Positions 44,406-52,559 of a DNA stretch of 64,000 bases are shown in pieces. The position numbers and the translations under genes are program-made. The DNA is from JANQGG01 sp964642175 (lineage in GTDB: Bacteria > Bacteroidota > Chlorobiia > Chlorobiales > Chloroherpetonaceae): NCBI GenBank assembly GCA_964642175.1, contig CAZXOK010000005.1:156742-220741 (forward strand), given 5' to 3'. The notes under the pieces were generated by a model. The model saw only the letters and a program-made list of their open reading frames with translations. It was not told the origin of the DNA and made no database searches. Positions within the stretch are counted from its first letter, which is position 1. Every line of letters starts with the position of its first letter.

Positions 44406-44501
44406 GTGAAATTTGAATGCAAAACAATCAAGTTTTTGGTTAAAAGCGGACAAACTTTTATATAAGAAATCCCAATGATTTTTGAAAGATGAATTCTGGG
44501 A

Positions 44502-45818
44502 ATGTTCCTGTTAATTAAACCAAAAGACCACGTGTTACAACGGATTACCTATAACGAGAGCCAAACACAACTGCAGAGCTTTCTCAAAAGGCGCAATGCC
44601 CTGGACGAGAGCGTTGAGCAAAGCGTTAAAGACATTTTAAACGATGTTCAAACCAGGGGTGATGAGGCTGTAAAAGACTTTGCCCGCAAGTTCGACAAGG
44701 TTGAGCTCCAGCATTTCAAAGTATCGGGGACAGACCTTGAACATGCTTCCTCAAAAATTGATCCCAAGCTGTTGAACATCCTTGAGAGATCGGCGGCCAA
44801 TATCCGGCGGTTTCATGAGCAGGAACTTGAAAAAAGCTTTTTCTACGAACAAGATCATGGCGTGATCATCGGCCAGAAAATCACCCCCATGGATCGGGCG
44901 TTACTCTACATTCCCGGAGGTCAGGCGGCGTATCCTTCGTCTGTTCTCATGAATGTGATCCCGGCACAGGTGGCCGGTGTGGAAGAAATTTTCCTGACAA
45001 GCCCCTGCAATGCCGAAGGTGAAGTCAATCCGGTTGTCCTTTGTGCGGCTCACCTCCTGGGGGTTGAACATGTTTATAAACTTGGTGGTGCCCATGCTGT
45101 TGGCGCCTTTGCCTACGGCACCGAATCCGTCCCCAAAGTGGATATTATTTCCGGTCCAGGTAATAAATATGTGGCTATGGCCAAAAAGCTGGTCTTTGGA
45201 CAGGTGGCCATCGATAGCATTGCCGGGCCAAGCGAGATCGCCATTATCGCCGATGAAGACGCCAATCCCGAGTACATTGCCCTGGATCTGTTTTCACAGG
45301 CCGAGCACGACCAGGATGCCTCTGCCATTCTCATAACACCTTCTCAGACGTTGGCCGATAAGGTTGATCTGGCCATCGCCGATCTCTTGCCAAAAATGTC
45401 CCGTAAATCCTGGATTGAAGTGGCATTGAAAAACAATTCGGCCATTATCCTAACCAGGGATATCAACCAGGCCTGTCATGTTTCCAACCTGGTGGCACCA
45501 GAACACCTGGAAGTTCAAACTGCCGAGCCATGGAGCCATGTCTCAAAATTAAAACACGCCGGAGCCATCTTTTTGGGCGCTTACTCAAGCGAACCGGTGG
45601 GCGACTATTACGCCGGCCCGAACCATACCCTGCCCACCAGCGGCACGGCGCGGTTCTTCTCGCCACTTTCGACACGCGATTTCATGAAACGCTCATCGCT
45701 CATTTCCTATACCCGTGAGATGCTCATGAAAACCGGTGAAGATATTGCCACCTTTGCCGACTCCGAAGGCCTGGAAGCTCATGCCGAAGCCATTCGCATT
45801 CGCTTAAAATCGAGCTAA
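44502..45818 (+). CDS. hisD: Histidinol dehydrogenase
   Basis: A 438-residue enzyme. 'VYKLGGAHAVGAFAYGTESVPKVDIISGPGNKYV' (about 186-219) holds the NAD and Zn region, and 'FSQAEHDQDASA' (about 264-275) contains the zinc-binding His and Asp. The C-terminal 'EPVGDYYAGPNHTLPTSGTARF' is diagnostic. It catalyses the last two oxidation steps of histidine synthesis. No other his genes are in the window. queA starts 2 bases after its stop, an unrelated operon partner. Confidence 0.97.
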   Translation: MFLLIKPKDHVLQRITYNESQTQLQSFLKRRNALDESVEQSVKDILNDVQTRGDEAVKDFARKFDKVELQHFKVSGTDLEHASSKIDPKLLNILERSAANIRRFHEQELEKSFFYEQDHGVIIGQKITPMDRALLYIPGGQAAYPSSVLMNVIPAQVAGVEEIFLTSPCNAEGEVNPVVLCAAHLLGVEHVYKLGGAHAVGAFAYGTESVPKVDIISGPGNKYVAMAKKLVFGQVAIDSIAGPSEIAIIADEDANPEYIALDLFSQAEHDQDASAILITPSQTLADKVDLAIADLLPKMSRKSWIEVALKNNSAIILTRDINQACHVSNLVAPEHLEVQTAEPWSHVSKLKHAGAIFLGAYSSEPVGDYYAGPNHTLPTSGTARFFSPLSTRDFMKRSSLISYTREMLMKTGEDIATFADSEGLEAHAEAIRIRLKSS

Positions 45819-45820
45819 AG

Positions 45821-46849
45821 ATGGGCACACCGGATCTGGATACGTACGATTACAACTTGCCTGAAGAGGCCATCGCCAAATTCCCCCCCCAAACCCGCGG
45901 CACCACCCGGCTGATTAAACTGGATCGGGCTGCCCGGGAGATATCCCATGAGCACTACAAGGATCTGGATCTTTTTTTAAACCCGGGCGACCTGGTTGTG
46001 CTGAACAATTCCAAGGTCATTAAAGCCCGGATATACGCGCAAAAGCCAACCGGAGCCAAGATAGAATTGCTGTTGCTTGAAAAGCACCACGGCCGGCAGG
46101 ATGTGGTGATGTATGGCGGGAAACTTAAGCCCGGGCAAACGCTATGGGTAGATCAGGAAAAGATCATGGTCGAAGAGATCCTTGGCAATGGCCTGGCGCG
46201 GATCTCTTCAGAGCAACCCTTGCCGGATATTCTGCATCAGCATGGCAATATGCCCATTCCACCTTATTTAAACCGCAAAGCCGAACAAACCGATGAAGAG
46301 CGATACCAAACCGTGTTTGCCTCAGAACAGGGCAGCGTGGCCGCGCCTACCGCATCATTAAATTTTACCGACGAGCTGTTGGAGCGCTTAAGGCAAAAAG
46401 GTGTTCTAGTGGGCTATTTAACCTTGCATGTCGGTCTGGGCACATTTATGCCAATACGTGCCAAAAAACTCGAGGAGCACACCATGCATCGTGAGTTTTA
46501 CCATATTCCCACGCAAACGGTTGAGCTCATCCAGAAGACCAAAGAGCAGGGTGGCAGAATTCTGGCCTTGGGCACCACGGTTACAAGAGCCCTGGAGCAT
46601 GCCGGAGCTAAGCAGCTGCTGGAGTCTTCGCCCGAAAATATCATCCATGAAGCCGATATTTTTATTTATCCCGGTTATCGGTTCCAGGTGATAGACATGC
46701 TGCTCACCAATTTTCATGCCCCGCGCTCTACGGTTCTGATGCTGGCCGCTGCATTTGCAGGGTGGGATTTGCTGAAAAGTGCTTACCAACAGGCTCTTGA
46801 AAAAAACTATAAATTTCTCAGCTATGGCGATAGCATGTTTATTGGGTAA
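45821..46849 (+). CDS. queA: S-adenosylmethionine:tRNA ribosyltransferase-isomerase
   Basis: A 342-residue QueA of normal length. Family blocks are visible: 'YDYNLPEEAIAKFPP' at the start, 'DLVVLNNSKVIKARI', 'SLNFTDELLERL', 'LHVGLGTFMPIR' and 'TNFHAPRSTVLMLAAAF'. It transfers the ribosyl part of SAM to preQ1-tRNA to form epoxyqueuosine in the tRNA wobble position. It is translated directly after hisD. tgt and other que genes are not in the window. Confidence 0.97.
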   Translation: MGTPDLDTYDYNLPEEAIAKFPPQTRGTTRLIKLDRAAREISHEHYKDLDLFLNPGDLVVLNNSKVIKARIYAQKPTGAKIELLLLEKHHGRQDVVMYGGKLKPGQTLWVDQEKIMVEEILGNGLARISSEQPLPDILHQHGNMPIPPYLNRKAEQTDEERYQTVFASEQGSVAAPTASLNFTDELLERLRQKGVLVGYLTLHVGLGTFMPIRAKKLEEHTMHREFYHIPTQTVELIQKTKEQGGRILALGTTVTRALEHAGAKQLLESSPENIIHEADIFIYPGYRFQVIDMLLTNFHAPRSTVLMLAAAFAGWDLLKSAYQQALEKNYKFLSYGDSMFIG

Positions 46850-46978
46850 AGTGCCTGAATTTGAGGCATCCCAACAGCCTAAAAAAGCTCTGGTTTTCAT
46901 GGGCACGATTTTTCCATCTGCCAAAAAATGTTAGATTTAGGACTCAAACTTTTTTCACATTTAAATACTGCATTTAAC

Positions 46979-47365
46979 ATGAACTTTCCGGATAATCTCA
47001 AATATACCAAGGAACATGAATGGGTTAAGTTATTGGATGATGGTGAAACCGTAACCGTTGGAATCACTGATTTTGCCCAATCCGAGCTGGGTGATATTGT
47101 TTTTGTTGAACTTAAAGATGCTGGAACCTCGTTGCAGCAAGAAGATGTTTTTGGAACCGTGGAAGCGGTGAAAACCGTATCGGACTTGTATGCACCTGTT
47201 GCCGGAGAAATCCTGGAAGTGAATACCGATCTTGAAACAGAAGCCGAGAAAGTAAACCAAAGCCCTTACGAAGAGGGATGGATGGTTAAGTTAAAAATTT
47301 CAGATCCTTCCCAACTGGATGCTTTGATGAATGCCGCTGATTATAAAACACATGTTGGTGAATAA
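46979..47365 (+). CDS. gcvH: Glycine cleavage system H protein
   Basis: A 128-residue H protein from the ATG at 46979; an in-frame upstream ATG (46928) would add 17 residues not typical of the family. The lipoyl-lysine is Lys65 in V-E-A-V-K-T-V-S, within the standard 'ELGDIVFVELKDAGT...FGTVEAVKTVSDLYAPV' block. It carries the methylamine of glycine between GcvP and GcvT. It is followed 27 bases later by gcvPA. Confidence 0.97.
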   Translation: MNFPDNLKYTKEHEWVKLLDDGETVTVGITDFAQSELGDIVFVELKDAGTSLQQEDVFGTVEAVKTVSDLYAPVAGEILEVNTDLETEAEKVNQSPYEEGWMVKLKISDPSQLDALMNAADYKTHVGE

Positions 47366-47392
47366 ATAACACTTAAAGAATAACAGGATCGC

Positions 47393-48730
47393 ATGCCTTT
47401 TATACCAAATACAGACGAGGATCGCAAAGAAATGCTCCAGAAGATTGGCGCAGAATCTTTTGACGATCTCATCTCAAATATCCCAGAAGAAATCAGGCTT
47501 AAAGAGCCTTTGAATTTACCTGAGCGGCTTTCGGAGATGGATGCCATTAAAAAACTTAAAGCCCTTGCCGCCAAAAATCAAAGTACCGAAGACAACATAA
47601 GCTTTATCGGTGGTGGCGCCTACGACCATTTCATCCCGTCGGCTGTTGGCGCGTTAGCCTCTCGCAGCGAATTTTACACGGCTTACACCCCGTACCAGGC
47701 CGAAGTGAGCCAGGGCACCTTGCAGGCGATCTATGAATTTCAAAGCATGATCTGCAACCTGACGGGGATGGATGTGGCCAATGCCTCGATGTATGATGGC
47801 GCCACGGCTCTGGCCGAAGCCATGCTACTGTGTGTGGCCCAGAAAAACCGCAAGGAAGTGGTTTTGGCCAGTAAAATCAATCCGAATACCATCGAGGTGA
47901 TGCAGACTTATGCTTTCGGGCAAGAAATCGTGATCAGGCATTCGGCGCTGGATAATGGCGGGGCCGACCTCGGCAGCGTTGCTGAAATGGCCGGCGAGAA
48001 TACTGCTGCAATTATTGTTCAGCAACCTAACTTTTACGGCTGCCTGGAAGATGTCCATGAACTGCAGGAAATTGCCGAAAAGAACGGCGCTTTGTTTGTG
48101 GTTTCATGCGACCCCATGTCGCTTGGCTTATTGGAAGCACCGGGAAATTACGGCGCTGATATCGTGGTTGGCGAAGGCCAGGTGTTTGGAAATACGCTCA
48201 GCTACGGCGGTCCGTACCTTGGGCTGTTTGCCGTTAAGAAACCATTATTAAGAAAAATTCCCGGACGCCTTTCCGGCATGACCATAGACAAAGATGGAAA
48301 CAAAGGCTTTATCTTAACGCTCCAGACCCGCGAGCAACATATCCGCCGCGAGAAAGCCACTTCCAACATTTGCACCAATCAGGCCCTGAACGCTTTGTGC
48401 GCCAGCATATATCTCTCGTTAATGGGTAAAGCCGGGTTAAAAGAAGTCGCGGAACTCTCCCTGCAGAAAGCCCATTACCTGGCCGATGAGCTGCAGAAAC
48501 TTGAGGGGGTTCGCCTGAAATACTCCCGTCCGTTTTTCAAAGAGTTTGTTATTCATACACCTGTTGCCGCATCAAAGATCATTTCAGAATTGATGAAACA
48601 GGGCATTCATGCCGGGATCAACCTCCATCCAAAAGAGGATCATGAGCTGTTGATTGCCGTTACAGAAAAACGATCCAAAGCTGATATGGACACGTTTATT
48701 GCCGCCCTGGGTGGTATTTTGAATGGTTAG
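47393..48730 (+). CDS. gcvPA: Glycine dehydrogenase (decarboxylating) subunit 1
   Basis: A 445-residue subunit: 'MPFIPNTDEDRKEMLQKIG' start, 'FIGGGAYDHFIPSAVGALASRSEFYTAYTPYQAEVSQGTLQAIYEFQSMICNLTGMDVANASMYDGATA' family core and 'KATSNICTNQALNAL'. It is the alpha part of the two-subunit P protein; the PLP lysine is on the beta subunit (GcvPB), which is not in the window. With GcvH it forms part of glycine cleavage to CO2, ammonia and methylene-THF. A nitroreductase gene follows instead of gcvPB. Confidence 0.96.
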   Translation: MPFIPNTDEDRKEMLQKIGAESFDDLISNIPEEIRLKEPLNLPERLSEMDAIKKLKALAAKNQSTEDNISFIGGGAYDHFIPSAVGALASRSEFYTAYTPYQAEVSQGTLQAIYEFQSMICNLTGMDVANASMYDGATALAEAMLLCVAQKNRKEVVLASKINPNTIEVMQTYAFGQEIVIRHSALDNGGADLGSVAEMAGENTAAIIVQQPNFYGCLEDVHELQEIAEKNGALFVVSCDPMSLGLLEAPGNYGADIVVGEGQVFGNTLSYGGPYLGLFAVKKPLLRKIPGRLSGMTIDKDGNKGFILTLQTREQHIRREKATSNICTNQALNALCASIYLSLMGKAGLKEVAELSLQKAHYLADELQKLEGVRLKYSRPFFKEFVIHTPVAASKIISELMKQGIHAGINLHPKEDHELLIAVTEKRSKADMDTFIAALGGILNG

Positions 48731-48763
48731 ATCATACCATAACCTCTGAAACAATGGTGACTT

Positions 48764-49438
48764 ATGGCTGAAAAACAACCGACCTTTGAACCCTACCGGC
48801 ACTTTGCCTCTTACACAGATGAAGAGATGCTCAGGCGTGCAAGGGAGTTTGAAGCTTTTATGGCGAAACGCCACACCGTTCGTGATTTTTCATCCAAACC
48901 GGTTCCCGAAGACGTGCTAAAAGCCTGCCTGGCTGCCGCACTAACCGCACCCAGCAGCACCAATGCCAAACCCTGGCATTTTGTAGCGGTCAGAGACCAG
49001 GAGCTAAAGAAGAAAATCAGAGAGAAAGCTGAAACTGAAGAAGAGAGTGATTTTAGCCGGTATGTCCCAATCAGCAATTTTGATATTTTCTCACCTTTTG
49101 GAACCAGCGGCAGCAAGCCATTCCTGGAAGAAGCCCCGGTATTGATTGCCGTTTTTGCCGAAACCAAGCTCAGGCAACCAGATGGCAAACTGGCCCCACG
49201 ATTTTATGCCCGCGAATCGGTCTGTATTGCAACCGGGATTTTGCTGACAGCTATCCACCATGCCGGACTGGTAGCCCTGCCACATACACCACAACCCATG
49301 GCCTTCCTGAACGACATGCTGGATCGTCCTGAAACCGAAGAGCCGATTTTAATTCTGCTGGTTGGTTTTCCCGGCGAGCATGCCCGTGCCCTGCAATCCC
49401 CAGAAAAACCTTTTGTAAATAACGTTACACTCAGGTAA
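48764..49438 (+). CDS. Nitroreductase family protein
   Basis: A 224-residue FMN flavoprotein of the nitroreductase fold. 'FMAKRHTVRDFSSKPVPEDVLKACLAAALTAPSSTNAKPWHFVAVRD' (about 23-69) is the FMN-binding start, 'ESVCIATGILLTAIHHAGLVALPHTP' the second part, and 'EEPILILLVGFPGEHA' the last strand. Reductases of this family act on nitroaromatics, quinones or flavins with NAD(P)H. It is 33 bases after gcvPA and may be co-transcribed, ending at the terminator at 49478. True substrate unknown. Confidence 0.9.
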   Translation: MAEKQPTFEPYRHFASYTDEEMLRRAREFEAFMAKRHTVRDFSSKPVPEDVLKACLAAALTAPSSTNAKPWHFVAVRDQELKKKIREKAETEEESDFSRYVPISNFDIFSPFGTSGSKPFLEEAPVLIAVFAETKLRQPDGKLAPRFYARESVCIATGILLTAIHHAGLVALPHTPQPMAFLNDMLDRPETEEPILILLVGFPGEHARALQSPEKPFVNNVTLR

Positions 49439-49477
49439 AATATTGCTTTGTAAGCCGGTTTTTTTTATAGCAAGAAA

Positions 49478-49518
49478 AAACAGGATATGAACCAATCACA
49501 AATGTTCATATCCCGTTT
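49478..49518. terminator. Bidirectional terminator between nitroreductase and T9SS protein genes
   Basis: AAACAGGATATGAAC (49478-49492) pairs with GTTCATATCCCGTTT (49504-49518) with one A-C mismatch and an 11-base loop. The A run on the left serves as U tract for the minus-strand gene. Located between two convergent genes. Confidence 0.75.
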
Positions 49519-49542
49519 AAATTTCAGATGCTGAAATCTTTC

Positions 49543-51537
49543 TTATTTCAGGAGCATCATCTTCTTGGTTTCCGTAAAGTTTTGGGCGGTTAAGCGATAA
49601 AAATACACCCCGCTTGAAAGATCTCCACCATTAAAAGTATAAGCATTGTTGCCACGCGTGGCATCGATGGTTTCATTAACAATCACTTTGCCCAGCATGT
49701 CAAAAATCTTAAGATTTACCCGACCGGCCTGGGATAGGTTGTAGCTTATCGTGGTAGTGGGATTAAACGGATTCGGGTAGTTCTGAGCCAACTCGCTTTC
49801 ATCTTCCTTTACCGCCAGAACCGTTACTTTGGTATCGTAGAGATGCACCAATCCGCTTACATCCACACTTTGCAACTGATAGACGTATGTTTTGCCGGGT
49901 CCGGCATTAAAATCGGTGTATTGGTAAAGATGTTTCTGCGAGGTGGTGCCTTTGCCTTTTAACAGGTCTGAGCTGTTATAACTCGCAATTTGCTCACCAT
50001 TGCGCAAGATGTTGAACCCGAGATTATCGAGCTCGGCTTCTGTACTCCAGTTCAAGCTGATTCCATTTCCGGATTTCAATCCTGAAAAGTTACTTAGTGC
50101 AACAGGCAGTGGATTATCTTCCCCGCCACCAACCGTGTATTCGGCATTCAACGGGTGGTTAAATGTATTCAAATTAAACACTCTTAACGAATCCGGTCCT
50201 AATGAGTAATCTATAGCCCCGCCAATATCCTGAATATTCTCCCAGGCTGAATTTGAATCGGGTCGCGTTAAGATGGTAAGCGTTTCAAACTCTTCAATAC
50301 CTGGAATACCTGATATATCGAAGGTTAAGGTATAACTGAAATTCGGTGTTTCAGGACAACCACACGTCTGTTCTGATACCCAATACCTTGGCGACACATT
50401 TACAATGCCTGATGGAAGCTGACCCTGAATAGTTGGCGTGCTGTTTGTCTTGAGATGAAATACAGTTACATCACACGTGTTAATTGATTCAATTTTAAGT
50501 GATGTGCCTGCATTCGGAAAGTATTGCACATTGTTATTGCATACACACACCGTTATGGTGTTGCTGTTCTCCCAGGTTAAGAAGGGATAACCACTTTTTG
50601 AGAACTCATCAATATGCCAAAAGTCTTTGGTTTGTTTATCATAATTTGGGTTTCCATAAAAATCCCAGGCTACAGATAACCCTGGTGAAGAAACAGTGGT
50701 AAAGGTTGCCAAATCGGTAAGCTGGGCTGTGGTTTTTCCATGAACCCCGGATTGATAGAGGTCATGATTACCAACACCATCATGCATACCTGGTAATCCA
50801 GAGGTTTGGGTATTCCAGAATGAACTTACAATCAGGCCATAATTTGCTCCGGCAATGCCGCCTATGTAGGCCGATCCGGTTACCAGTCCTGTGGCATAGG
50901 TGTTTTCCAGGTAATTGGATTGATTAAGGCCACAAACACCTCCGGTATTAAACATACCATTTACTCTTGCTAAAGAATACGAGTTTTTAAGAACACCTTC
51001 ACTATTGGTTCCGACAAGTCCGCCTACATTTACCGATCCAATAACTTCACCGGAAGTAAAACATTCACTAACGGTTGAATTTGAATTGGCGCCAACCACA
51101 ATCCCAACATTTTTATTACCAGTAACTGAGGCATTAACCAAGCCAAGTTTAAATATGGTTGCATATGGCGCAGTATACCCGAACAGTCCGATTAAATCTG
51201 AATTGGGGCGATTAATAAACAACCCGGTAATCAGATTTCCATTTCCGTTGTAAGATCCTGTAAAGGCAGCACCGTTGTTACCAATCGGGGAAAAACCATC
51301 GGCTGCTCCGCCATCGCCATCATCCCAGGTCTGGGTATCGCTGGCGTCAATATCCCGGGTTTGTCTGTAATACTTGTTCCACTCCGTGGAGTTCTGGGAT
51401 AGCCAGTACAGGTTATTAATGGTTTCTATCAGATAAGGATCATTTTCTGTACCGCTGCCACTTGGCAGTGTAGCTGTTTGGCCATTTAGCGATAAGGGTA
51501 TCAGAATGAATAAAAAGAGAAGTATATTTTGTTTCAT
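49543..51537 (-). CDS. Secreted GLUG-repeat protein with type IX secretion sorting domain
   Basis: A 664-residue exported protein: signal peptide (about 4-19, L-N-G-Q), then GLUG-like repeats (about 100-260, units such as 'VGGLVGTNSEGVLKNSYSLARVNG'), a beta-rich middle part, a segment typical of the fibronectin-like 'LSNFSGLKSGNGISLNWSTEAELDNLGFNILR', and an end starting 'ELAQNYPNPFNPTTTISYNL' that is a type A sorting domain (last about 80 residues). GLUG repeats are found in surface adhesins and proteases. The tail should send it through the type IX system to the cell surface. Confidence 0.92.
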   Translation of the reverse strand: MKQNILLFLFILIPLSLNGQTATLPSGSGTENDPYLIETINNLYWLSQNSTEWNKYYRQTRDIDASDTQTWDDGDGGAADGFSPIGNNGAAFTGSYNGNGNLITGLFINRPNSDLIGLFGYTAPYATIFKLGLVNASVTGNKNVGIVVGANSNSTVSECFTSGEVIGSVNVGGLVGTNSEGVLKNSYSLARVNGMFNTGGVCGLNQSNYLENTYATGLVTGSAYIGGIAGANYGLIVSSFWNTQTSGLPGMHDGVGNHDLYQSGVHGKTTAQLTDLATFTTVSSPGLSVAWDFYGNPNYDKQTKDFWHIDEFSKSGYPFLTWENSNTITVCVCNNNVQYFPNAGTSLKIESINTCDVTVFHLKTNSTPTIQGQLPSGIVNVSPRYWVSEQTCGCPETPNFSYTLTFDISGIPGIEEFETLTILTRPDSNSAWENIQDIGGAIDYSLGPDSLRVFNLNTFNHPLNAEYTVGGGEDNPLPVALSNFSGLKSGNGISLNWSTEAELDNLGFNILRNGEQIASYNSSDLLKGKGTTSQKHLYQYTDFNAGPGKTYVYQLQSVDVSGLVHLYDTKVTVLAVKEDESELAQNYPNPFNPTTTISYNLSQAGRVNLKIFDMLGKVIVNETIDATRGNNAYTFNGGDLSSGVYFYRLTAQNFTETKKMMLLK

Positions 51538-51837
51538 GTTTTATAGGTATTAGGGTTAATACATAGAATTATCAACTGTCATATGCATAGTGCTTCACAG
51601 AAACCAGGCAAATACAGATACTCAATCAAATCAAGAGGCTCACTCAGATCAACATGGATCAAAAAAGCCTTTGAACAATAATGTGCTATGTAAGATCAAG
51701 AAACAGGGAAAACAAAAAAGACTTAGAACATCTGAGAACGAATGAGAATGAAAATCAGGGAGTTCTCATGTTAGGATTCGCGTATGCGTCAAATATAAAT
51801 ATTCGGTTAAAATAAAAAAATTAAAAAACAAGATACC
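51538..51837. other. Divergent intergenic region
   Basis: About 300 bases between the T9SS-protein gene (-) and the DUF2461 gene (+). A/T-rich; promoters for both genes are expected here but no convincing match was found. No coding frame or RNA structure recognised. Confidence 0.4.
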
Positions 51838-52518
51838 ATGCCTGACCCTTTTCCTAAGTCTATAGAATCCTTTTTTAAGGATCTGAAAAATAATAATACA
51901 AAAGAGTGGTTTGAAGACTCGAGGGATCGTTACAACAATGAGATTCTCAATCCGGCCCAGGAGTTTGTTGCCTTGCTGGGAGCAGAGCTAAAATCTGTAA
52001 GGCCCAATATTAACGCCATTCCAAAAATTGATAAATCCATTTTCCGGCTTCATCGCGATGTTCGGTTCAGTAAGGATAAATCGCTCTATAAAACCCACCT
52101 GGGACTGTTTTTCTGGGAAGGCTCACGAAAGAAAATGGAATGTTCGGGGCTCTACTTTCATCTTGAACCCGGCAATTATTTTGTTGGTGTGGGTGTGTAC
52201 ATGTTCCCCCCGGATCTTTTAAAGCTCTATCGCTCGGTGGTTTCAGAGCCCGAACATGGAAAAGCCTTACAAAATACGTTAGATTCGTTAAGCCAAAAAC
52301 CCAACATTGAACTTTGCCAGAAGCATTTCAAGAAAACACCTCGTGGCTTCAATGCCGACTCACCCTACAGCGACCTTCTTCTTTACAATGGTTTATTTGG
52401 TTCTATTTCGGGGCAGAATTACGGCGCCATTGAAGGCCATAAGGCAGTTGATTTTTGCATGGAAGGATTTTTAAGTATGCTCGATCTGCATCTCTGGTTG
52501 GTAGCGCATTTAAAATAA
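51838..52518 (+). CDS. DUF2461 (TIGR02453) family protein
   Basis: A 226-residue soluble protein. The start 'IESFFKDLKNNNTKEWFEDSRDRYNNEILNPAQEFV', 'IFRLHRDVRFSKDKSLYKTHLGLFFWEG' and 'GLYFHLEPGNYFVGVGVYMF' are the landmark blocks of the DUF2461 family. Function is unknown; the fold has been compared with nucleases or restriction-like domains, but I have no proof. A hairpin starts in its stop codon. Confidence 0.85.
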   Translation: MPDPFPKSIESFFKDLKNNNTKEWFEDSRDRYNNEILNPAQEFVALLGAELKSVRPNINAIPKIDKSIFRLHRDVRFSKDKSLYKTHLGLFFWEGSRKKMECSGLYFHLEPGNYFVGVGVYMFPPDLLKLYRSVVSEPEHGKALQNTLDSLSQKPNIELCQKHFKKTPRGFNADSPYSDLLLYNGLFGSISGQNYGAIEGHKAVDFCMEGFLSMLDLHLWLVAHLK

Positions 52519-52549
52519 AAGCCCTCAGCAATGCGGCCAAGGGCTTTTA
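52516..52549. terminator. Terminator between DUF2461 and VIT/VWA genes
   Basis: TAAAAGCCCT (52516-52525) pairs with AGGGCTTTTA (52540-52549) around a 14-base loop; the arms carry A and T runs, so it may serve both convergent genes. The left arm includes the DUF2461 stop codon. Confidence 0.8.
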
Positions 52550-52559
52550 TTGATGTTAT

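Noticed and set aside
46928..46978. Longer start for gcvH
   Set aside because: The 17 extra residues are not part of the family, whose members begin near N-F-P-D-N-L-K-Y-T.
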